Source: Cyanobacteria bacterium UBA11153
GTDB lineage: Bacteria; Cyanobacteriota; Cyanobacteriia; Cyanobacteriales; Coleofasciculaceae
Length of the DNA: 5,263 bases
Assembly (NCBI GenBank): GCA_003511885.1
Contig: DOIX01000390.1
Location: 1 to 5,263, forward strand
Reading direction: 5' to 3'
Below are positions 1 to 4,225 of the stretch, in pieces. Position 1 is the first letter of the stretch. Every line of letters begins with the position of its first letter. The notes below the pieces were generated by a model. It did not search any database and had not been told where the DNA came from. It was given only the letters and a program-made list of their open reading frames with translations. Made by a program: the position numbers and the translations under genes.

Positions 1-243
1 AATCATTATTTTGTAATAGTTTGGCACACTAAGTACGGTAGACCCGAAATTTTTCCGACAATCGCCACCATCGTCAGCCAATTCAAACTATGGGAATGTC
101 ATCAGTGTGCTGATGCAGTCAAACAGTGGTGTCATACGAATGGAATTCCAGGATACAAGCTACAGCTAAAAACTCAGTACGACTTTGAAGACTATAATGT
201 TGGATCATTTTTTCAGATTGACACTGACATGCAATTCTTTTAA
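1..243 (+). pseudogene. Truncated papain-fold (Tox-PL-2-like) toxin fragment, 5' end outside window
   Basis: The frame is open from base 1 to a TAA at 241-243, giving 80 visible residues. Residues 17-58 resemble cyanobacterial papain-fold toxin domains: an I-x-x-I-A-x-I-V-S-Q-F helix, then W-E-C-H-Q-C-A at 31-37 holding the presumed nucleophile Cys (C33 or C36), then A-V-K-Q-W-C and G-I-P-G-Y-K-L. In the family the Cys helix is followed by a strand pair with the catalytic His (N-G-x-H-like) and an Asp/Asn. Here the resemblance fades after about residue 58, no His follows, and the frame ends 39 bases inside the convergent aspS gene. No ATG, GTG or TTG lies in frame before codon 77, so the start is upstream of the window or has been lost. 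I read it as the 5' part of a toxin whose 3' part was lost, perhaps by recombination next to aspS. Such toxins are thought to act as peptidases or deamidases in competition or toxin-antitoxin systems. The family call comes from remembered patterns, not a search. Confidence 0.5.
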
Positions 244-1986
244 CTGCTTGGGATCTACACTAGCAGGAGCATCTGTTAACAAACAACTTGCTTGCTGTGT
301 TTTGGGGAAGGGAATGACATCGCGAATTGATTCTTCTCCTGCTAATAACATGACTAATCTATCTAATCCGTAAGCAATCCCTCCGTGAGGTGGTGCGCCA
401 TATTGAAATGCTTCTAAGAGAAAGCCAAATTTATTGTTTGCTTCTTCTGGAGATAAACCAATGGTTTCAAATACCTGTTGTTGAATGTCTGGCTGGTAAA
501 TCCGCAGACTGCCACCACCTACTTCATAACCATTATAAACTAGGTCATAAGCTTGCGCTCTGGCTGTTTTCAGGTCATTTACATCATCGGGATGAGGGGC
601 AGTAAAGGGGTGATGGAGGGCTTCTAGGCGCTTTTCATCTGGATTCCATTCAAACATGGGGAAATCGGTTACCCAGAGTAAGTTTATTTTATCTGGGTCG
701 ATTAGTTTTAACTCGTTTGCGATCGCAATTCGCAGTTTGTCGAGGGTTTTATTGACTACGATAGCGGTATCGGCGCAAAAGAGCAGCAAGTCGCCTGGTT
801 GTGCGCCAGTCATTGCCAATAGCTGTTGTTTCTTGTCTTCGCTGAGGTTATCCTTAATTGCGCCAATGGTATCAATTTCTCCATTATCTCTGACGCGGAT
901 ATAGGCTAATCCTTTTGCCCCGGCTTCTTGGGCGACTTTGAATAAGTCTCCACCTGGTTTAATTCGGACATTGGAAATCGCCTCATTCCCGCCAGGGATA
1001 GGCAATACTTTTACCATACCGCCAGACGCGATCGCAGAAGCAAAGACTTTAAATCCACTATCTTTGAGTAATTCCGATACGTCAACCAATTCCAATCCAT
1101 AACGAGTATCGGGTTTATCGCTACCGTACTTCGCCATAGCTTGAGAATATGTCAATCTGGGGAAAGGCTGAGGTAAGTCAATCCCTTTCACTGCTTTGAA
1201 GATATAACAAACCAATGCTTCATTGAGTTTAATAATCTCTTCTTGGGACATGAAACTCATTTCCATGTCTAACTGCGTAAACTCAGGCTGTCTATCTGCC
1301 CGCAAATCCTCATCGCGGAAACACCGGGCAATCTGATAATATCGGTCAAACCCAGATACCATCAACAACTGCTTAAACAACTGCGGTGACTGAGGCAAAG
1401 CATACCATTCACCAGGATTAACCCGAGAAGGCACTAAATAATCTCTCGCACCTTCAGGAGTAGAGCGAGTTAAGATAGGAGTTTCCACTTCCACAAAACC
1501 CTCCTCATCTTCCAAGAAACGCCGCATCGCTTTCACCACTTGATGGCGCAAGAGTATATTTTGACTCATGCGATCGCGCCTTAAGTCCAAATAGCGATAC
1601 TTCAATCGCAAATCTTCCCTTACCAATTCCGTATCCGCCGTCCCCACTTGGAAAGGTAATTGTTTCCGGACGCTATTGAGCAGTTCTATTTTATCCGCAT
1701 ATACTTCAATTTCACCCGTTGGTAACTTCGGGTTAAGGGAATCTTCTGGGCGTGCCAAGACTCTACCTGTAATTTTCACTACATACTCATTCCGCAGTCC
1801 ATCCGCATCCTCGTAAGAATCTGGAGTACGCTGAGGATCGCTCACAATTTGGATAATGCCACTGCGATCGCGCAAATCTAAAAATATCACGCCTCCATGG
1901 TCGCGGCGACGGTCTACCCATCCACACAGAGTCACTGTTTTCCCAACTTGTTCTTTTCTTACTTCGCCGCAATAATAAGTCCGCAT
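205..1986 (-). CDS. aspS: Aspartyl-tRNA synthetase (bacterial type, class IIb)
   Basis: AspRS attaches aspartate to tRNA in the cytoplasm using ATP. The protein has 593 residues from the ATG at 1986, the usual bacterial length. An N-terminal OB-fold anticodon-binding domain covers about 1-105 ([12 protein letters not shown] at 21-32). The class II catalytic core follows: motif 1 around 152-171 with invariant P170, motif 2 [13 protein letters not shown] at 223-235, and motif 3 [10 protein letters not shown] at 535-544 with R543. The GAD insertion domain typical of bacterial AspRS lies at about 290-425. The stretches [12 protein letters not shown] and [14 protein letters not shown] are near-identical to E. 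coli AspRS. A TTG two codons upstream (1992) would add Met-Ala, but the ATG gives MRTYYCG, aligning with E. coli MRTEYCG. No clear Shine-Dalgarno is visible. Residue 30 is His where E. coli has Leu, a feature linked to non-discriminating AspRS. The gene is complete, carries four HIP1 sites, and its 3' end overlaps the convergent toxin fragment. Confidence 0.98.
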   Translation of the reverse strand: MRTYYCGEVRKEQVGKTVTLCGWVDRRRDHGGVIFLDLRDRSGIIQIVSDPQRTPDSYEDADGLRNEYVVKITGRVLARPEDSLNPKLPTGEIEVYADKIELLNSVRKQLPFQVGTADTELVREDLRLKYRYLDLRRDRMSQNILLRHQVVKAMRRFLEDEEGFVEVETPILTRSTPEGARDYLVPSRVNPGEWYALPQSPQLFKQLLMVSGFDRYYQIARCFRDEDLRADRQPEFTQLDMEMSFMSQEEIIKLNEALVCYIFKAVKGIDLPQPFPRLTYSQAMAKYGSDKPDTRYGLELVDVSELLKDSGFKVFASAIASGGMVKVLPIPGGNEAISNVRIKPGGDLFKVAQEAGAKGLAYIRVRDNGEIDTIGAIKDNLSEDKKQQLLAMTGAQPGDLLLFCADTAIVVNKTLDKLRIAIANELKLIDPDKINLLWVTDFPMFEWNPDEKRLEALHHPFTAPHPDDVNDLKTARAQAYDLVYNGYEVGGGSLRIYQPDIQQQVFETIGLSPEEANNKFGFLLEAFQYGAPPHGGIAYGLDRLVMLLAGEESIRDVIPFPKTQQASCLLTDAPASVDPKQLKELHVSVNLKK

Positions 1987-2018
1987 AGCCAATCAGCGTG
2001 CCAGAATACCAGATATCT

Positions 2019-2047
2019 AGTCTAGTTCTTGATACTCCCTATTGCAA
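2019..2047 (-). promoter_or_regulatory. Candidate sigma70-type promoter for aspS
   Basis: On the minus strand TTGCAA (2047-2042) is followed after 17 bases by TAGACT (2024-2019), each matching the consensus at 4 of 6 positions. The start of transcription would fall some 25 bases upstream of the aspS ATG. Position and spacing are right, but the boxes are only moderate and other A/T-rich hexamers lie nearby. Confidence 0.25.
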
Positions 2048-2050
2048 ATA

Positions 2051-2142
2051 CCTCTTTTTCCGAGCCTCCTGCCCCCCTGCCCCCAGGGCTCTTTCATTCG
2101 ACCTTAAGAACTTTGCTCGCAGGGGAGCAGGGGAGAAAGAGG
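2051..2142. repeat. C/G-rich imperfect inverted repeat
   Basis: The left arm (2051-2084) runs CCTCTTTTTCCGAG, then CCTCCTGCCCCCCTGCCCC. The right arm (2120-2142) contains CAGGGGAGCAGGGGAG then AAAGAGG, which is close to the reverse complement of the left arm. The roughly 35 bases between them include TTCATTCGACCTTAAGAAC. Both arms carry short tandem units (CTGCCCC; GGGGAGCA-type), as in the short tandem repeats scattered through filamentous cyanobacterial genomes. Because it lies between divergent genes it is not placed to be a terminator; a dispersed repeat is more likely. Confidence 0.55.
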
Positions 2143-2305
2143 ATTTTTCATAATTTCCGATCTCCTACTAAGAAATATTGGCTCAAACCGTTACAGCATC
2201 TAAACTAGAGAGATTGGAAAATTGGACAATGAAACAGCCCCCCCCTGCCAAGAGCGCCAAAAAACCCACTCCCTATTTTCATCCACCAGAATTTGAGATA
2301 AGATC

Positions 2306-2333
2306 TTGACAATAGGACAATATCGTGCATTAT
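2306..2333 (+). promoter_or_regulatory. Candidate promoter for the PATAN-GTPase operon
   Basis: A perfect TTGACA (2306-2311) is followed after 16 bases by CATTAT (2328-2333, 4 of 6). A second candidate further down is TTGAGC (2364-2369), 18 bases, TATACT (2388-2393). Either would give a long leader of roughly 120-185 bases before the ATG at 2524. The sequence does not decide between them. Confidence 0.3.
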
Positions 2334-2523
2334 TGGATTACCGATCGGTTTCGCTAATCTGGGTTGAGCGATCGAGTAAAATTGTTATATACTATGAAGT
2401 TATATCTATTTGTTTTAAGTAAGGCAACGAAGAGTTGATTTTGATTCAATCTGGAATTGATAATTGAGAAATCAATGTCAGGGTTGCCTAGTTGCTGCCA
2501 ATTTTGAGCCTAGTGAAAAAGTA

Positions 2524-3387
2524 ATGGCAATTACAAGTTGTTTATCAGAGTTTTCCCTACCCGAACTGTTTCAGTTCCTCGATCATGGAAGCAAAACCGG
2601 GTTACTCACGCTGCGTTTCCAAACGGACAGCCAAGAAAAAAGGGTGCGTCACGCTTTATTGCATCAGGGGCGTATTGTCGCAGTCACGAATCGCCTGGAT
2701 CACCAATGCTTGTTGGCAATGATTTGCCAAAGGGGTTGGATTAGTCCAGAAGTACTGCGAGAGCAAGTAAATCGATGTCCGGCAAATATACCTATTGGTT
2801 TATATTTGAAGACTCATGGATTTTTGCAACCAGAGCAGTTAAGATTGTTATTCCATGCTCAAGTACTGCGACAAGTCTGTGGATTGTTCCGACTCAAAGA
2901 TGCTAGGTTTAAATTTGATGCCAAAGCGACGTTACCGACAACGGAAATGACGGGACTAAGCCTAAGCGCAACCGAAGCAACTCTGATGGGATTGCGGGTT
3001 TTAAGAGACTGGCGGTTACTAGCAGACAAGCTACCAGAAGCCACCTCGGCACTTTCTCGGGTAGTGATTGGCAAGCGTCATTTGCGCCTAGATTCCTTAG
3101 AAGGACGAGTTTGGCAGTTAGCAAATGGAGCAGTAACATTAAATGCGATCGCCACTCAACTCAAACAACCCGTAGAAACTATTCAACAAACGGCTTTTCG
3201 CCTCATCAGTGTGGGTTTAGTGGCAGAAGTGCCAATGCTAGTTCAGTCTAAATCCAAAAGTGCAGCTCAAGAATCACCGGAACCCATTACCTCAACAGTT
3301 ACTACTCCAAAGGAGACTAACAACGTGCCAGATTTAAGCAATTCCTTTATGCAAAACTTGCTAGGATTCTTGAGGAGTAGCAAGTAG
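2524..3387 (+). CDS. PATAN (DUF4388) domain protein with winged-helix-like C-terminal part
   Basis: This 287-residue protein opens with MAITSCLSEFSLPELFQFL and GSKTGLLTL, the recognisable start of the PATAN domain named after PatA of heterocyst patterning. PATAN is a protein-interaction module common in cyanobacterial phototaxis and development regulators. The domain spans about 1-150, including a helical part (about 72-120, ISPEVLREQV, LKTHGFLQPEQLRLLF). Residues 191-236 (LEGRVWQLANGAVTLNAIA, then TAFRLISVGLV) look like a winged helix. A Ser/Thr/Pro-rich, probably disordered linker (about 241-270) leads to a short amphipathic tail, NSFMQNLLGFLR. No receiver domain is fused, unlike in PatA. 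I chose the ATG at 2524 over an in-frame TTG at 2464 because the domain begins exactly there and the extra 20 residues look unlike the family. The GTPase gene starts 2 bases after the stop, so the two are probably co-translated partners. The biological process controlled cannot be read from sequence. Confidence 0.85.
   Translation: MAITSCLSEFSLPELFQFLDHGSKTGLLTLRFQTDSQEKRVRHALLHQGRIVAVTNRLDHQCLLAMICQRGWISPEVLREQVNRCPANIPIGLYLKTHGFLQPEQLRLLFHAQVLRQVCGLFRLKDARFKFDAKATLPTTEMTGLSLSATEATLMGLRVLRDWRLLADKLPEATSALSRVVIGKRHLRLDSLEGRVWQLANGAVTLNAIATQLKQPVETIQQTAFRLISVGLVAEVPMLVQSKSKSAAQESPEPITSTVTTPKETNNVPDLSNSFMQNLLGFLRSSK
3372..3377 (+). promoter_or_regulatory. Shine-Dalgarno GAGGAG for the GTPase gene
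   Basis: GAGGAG sits inside the last codons of the PATAN gene, 12 bases before the GTG at 3390 and 21 bases before the ATG at 3399. The distance favours GTG as the start, although it is longer than usual. With the 2-base gap between the genes it suggests translational coupling. Confidence 0.5.
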
Positions 3388-3389
3388 GC

Positions 3390-3932
3390 GTGGAAATCAT
3401 GCGTCTGGTTGTCACTGGTACAGTCGGTGCTGGTAAATCTACCTTCATCCGCACAGTCAGTGAAATTGCCGTTGTCGATACAGACAGAATCGCCACAGAT
3501 GAGACAGCCACTTTCAAACAGAAAACGACAGTGGCAATGGATTTTGGGCGCTTACAATTTGCCCCCAAAATGGCTTTGCATCTTTATGGTACTCCCGGTC
3601 AGTCTCGCTTCGACTTTATGTGGGATATCTTGATTCGCAAAGCACACGCTTATATTATCCTAGTTGATGCTCATCGACCCAGTGCTTTTCGGGAAGCGCG
3701 CAAACTTTTAGCCTTTATGCACCAAAGGGTTGATATTCCCATGTTAATTGGGATCACTCATACAGACTGTGAGGGCGCTTGGTCCCTTGATAATGTAGCT
3801 CTCGCTTTAGGTTTTGTGGACGAGAAAACTCGCCCTCCCTTTGTCATGCTCAATGCCAATCAAAGAGATTCTGTGGTGGAAACCTTAATTATTCTAGTGG
3901 AACACTTCATCAAAACATCATCGGTTGTTTAA
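3390..3932 (+). CDS. Small Ras-like GTPase (CvnD/MglA-related)
   Basis: This 180-residue protein is a single G domain. The P-loop is GTVGAGKST (10-18) and a switch I threonine is likely at T46/T47 (KQKTTVAMDFG). The G3 region is LHLYGTPGQSRFDFMWD (63-79), where the usual DxxG aspartate is replaced by Gly67. The G4 position reads THTD (123-126) in place of NKxD. The TPGQ box and the F-x-F-M-W-D stretch match the GTPases of actinobacterial conservons (CvnD) and recall the TVPGQ box of MglA, the polarity switch of gliding bacteria. It therefore probably cycles between GTP and GDP states at the membrane or cell pole and signals through protein contacts. Such GTPases usually pair with Roadblock/LC7 proteins; none is in the window, and its immediate partner is the PATAN protein. 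The GTG start at 3390 (MEIMRLVV) is preferred because family members carry a few residues before MRLVV; the ATG at 3399 is the alternative. The gene is intact. Confidence 0.88.
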   Translation: MEIMRLVVTGTVGAGKSTFIRTVSEIAVVDTDRIATDETATFKQKTTVAMDFGRLQFAPKMALHLYGTPGQSRFDFMWDILIRKAHAYIILVDAHRPSAFREARKLLAFMHQRVDIPMLIGITHTDCEGAWSLDNVALALGFVDEKTRPPFVMLNANQRDSVVETLIILVEHFIKTSSVV

Positions 3933-3954
3933 GACCTTATAAGACGAGTCGCTG

Positions 3955-3979
3955 AAAACCCCGTGACTTTAGTCCGGGG
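3955..3979 (-). terminator. Candidate intrinsic terminator of the RHH gene
   Basis: Read on the minus strand, the stem CCCCG-GAC / GTC-CGGGG (one unpaired A, loop TAAA) is followed directly by TTTT (3958-3955). It lies 20 bases past the RHH stop codon. On the plus strand the same hairpin follows the GTPase gene by 26 bases but has no T run after it, so it would end plus-strand transcripts less well. Confidence 0.45.
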
Positions 3980-4008
3980 ATGAAAGCGCTTTGCAGACTT
4001 TAGTCTGC
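3959..4008. repeat. Twin hairpins sharing GACTTTAGTC, plus a central palindrome
   Basis: Hairpin 1 (3959-3979) is CCCCG, a bulged T, then GAC-TTTA-GTC and CGGGG. Hairpin 2 (3993-4008) is GCAGAC-TTTA-GTCTGC, a perfect 6-bp stem. Both have the identical core GACTTTAGTC (3965-3974 and 3996-4005). Between them is the perfect palindrome AAAGCGCTTT (3983-3992). Hairpins of the form CCCCG...TTTAGT...CGGGG recall the subterminal hairpins of IS200/IS605-family ends. This could therefore be an end of the tnpB element to the right, or a leftover end of another copy. That link is inference. Confidence 0.6.
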
Positions 4009-4158
4009 GTTGGGACACGGTACGGGAGAGGGTACGGGAAAACGAGAAATCAGACTCCTGATCAGTTCAGATTTTGTCATGCCACGTCTAATAGCCTCAG
4101 CTTCTAGTTGTTGCACTTCATAATCAGTAAGTCTAATGTCGAGTCGCTTGGTTTTCAT
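4000..4158 (-). CDS. Small ribbon-helix-helix (CopG/Arc-like) protein
   Basis: This 52-residue protein starts at the ATG (4158) and ends at TAA (4002-4000). Residues 1-41 have the RHH pattern: the basic start and strand MKTKRLDIRLTDYE with alternating hydrophobic positions, helix A (EVQQLEAEAIRRG), a turn with G-M-T-K-S, and helix B (SELIRSLISRF). Such proteins bind DNA as dimers by inserting the strand into the major groove and often repress their own and adjacent promoters. The last 12 residues (PVPSPVPCPNAD) are encoded by a 12-bp tandem repeat and are probably outside the fold. The gene is divergent from tnpB, and the 67 bases between the two starts hold a perfect palindrome, so tnpB repression is the natural guess. 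The stop codon falls in the loop of hairpin 2. No clear Shine-Dalgarno is visible. An antitoxin role is less likely, since no toxin gene follows within this strand's next few hundred bases. Confidence 0.75.
   Translation of the reverse strand: MKTKRLDIRLTDYEVQQLEAEAIRRGMTKSELIRSLISRFPVPSPVPCPNAD
4019..4042. repeat. Tandem 12-bp repeat (GGTACGGGA core)
   Basis: GGTACGGGA occurs at 4019-4027 and again at 4031-4039, a period of 12 bases (GGTACGGGAGAG then GGTACGGGAAAA). It encodes the Pro-Val-Pro-Ser-Pro-Val-Pro tail of the RHH protein on the opposite strand. The repeat suggests the tail arose from, or sits on, a short tandem repeat next to the RHH fold. Confidence 0.7.
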
Positions 4159-4168
4159 GATTTTTGTA

Positions 4169-4197
4169 CTGACGTTTAGGTGTACACCTTGTATAAT
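4169..4197 (+). promoter_or_regulatory. Promoter of tnpB
   Basis: A perfect TATAAT (4192-4197) is preceded after 17 bases by CTGACG (4169-4174, 4 of 6 to TTGACA). Transcription would begin near 4204, leaving a leader of about 22 bases that carries the Shine-Dalgarno GAGGGAG (4212-4218), 7 bases before the ATG at 4226. The spacer contains the 12-bp palindrome. Confidence 0.55.
4178..4189. promoter_or_regulatory. Putative RHH operator, palindrome AGGTGTACACCT
   Basis: This perfect 12-bp palindrome lies between the -35 and -10 boxes of the tnpB promoter and 20 bases upstream of the RHH start codon. A dimeric RHH repressor bound here would block tnpB transcription and could also regulate its own gene. 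The site is seen directly; the binding protein is inferred from adjacency. Confidence 0.5.
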
Positions 4198-4225
4198 AGA
4201 TTAAAGCCATTGAGGGAGTCGATCA

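Larger units (their letters stand above)
1987..2523. other. Gene-free divergent intergenic region
   Basis: About 540 bases separate the starts of aspS and the PATAN gene. The stretch holds a C/G-rich inverted repeat (2051-2142), a run of eight C (2238-2245), the heptamer GGACAAT twice (2224-2230 and 2315-2321), the palindrome CCGATCGG (2341-2348) and candidate promoters for both flanking genes. A 26-codon frame at 2229-2309 looks like chance. I see no tRNA, riboswitch or credible protein gene here. Confidence 0.6.
719..3152. repeat. Five HIP1 octamers (GCGATCGC)
   Basis: Perfect GCGATCGC copies lie at 719-726, 1028-1035, 1570-1577 and 1864-1871 (all inside aspS) and at 3145-3152 (inside the PATAN gene). 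HIP1 is the highly iterated palindrome of many cyanobacterial genomes. About 0.1 copies are expected by chance in a window of this size. None lies in the tnpB/RHH part (3933-5263), which fits that part being a more recent arrival, although the numbers are small. Confidence 0.9.

Noticed and set aside
1..48. First 16 residues (WHTKYGRPE) resemble the start of TnpA transposases
   Set aside because: The following residues fit the papain-fold toxin pattern and not TnpA (no HxH or catalytic Tyr); the match is short and probably chance.
185..373. Plus-strand 62-codon frame
   Set aside because: Lies antisense within the aspS 3' end; no family-like pattern and no Shine-Dalgarno.
390..904. Two plus-strand frames (390-605 and 656-904)
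   Set aside because: Antisense shadows of the well-conserved aspS coding sequence.
1787..1972. Minus-strand 61-codon frame
   Set aside because: Same-strand out-of-frame shadow of the aspS OB-fold region.
1987..1992. TTG start adding two residues to AspRS
   Set aside because: The ATG at 1986 gives MRTYYCG, matching the known bacterial AspRS start.
2229..2309. 26-codon frame beginning MKQPPPAKSAKK
   Set aside because: Very short, Pro/Lys-rich because of the C and A runs, no clear ribosome site and not recognised.
2464..2523. TTG start adding 20 residues to the PATAN protein
   Set aside because: The PATAN domain begins at the ATG at 2524 and the extra residues look unlike the family.
2538..3139. 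Frames at 2538-2744 (+), 2859-3074 (-) and 2909-3139 (-)
   Set aside because: Out-of-frame or antisense shadows of the PATAN gene.
3347..3633. Frames at 3347-3568 (-) and 3409-3633 (+)
   Set aside because: Shadows of the GTPase gene, whose frame has clear G boxes.
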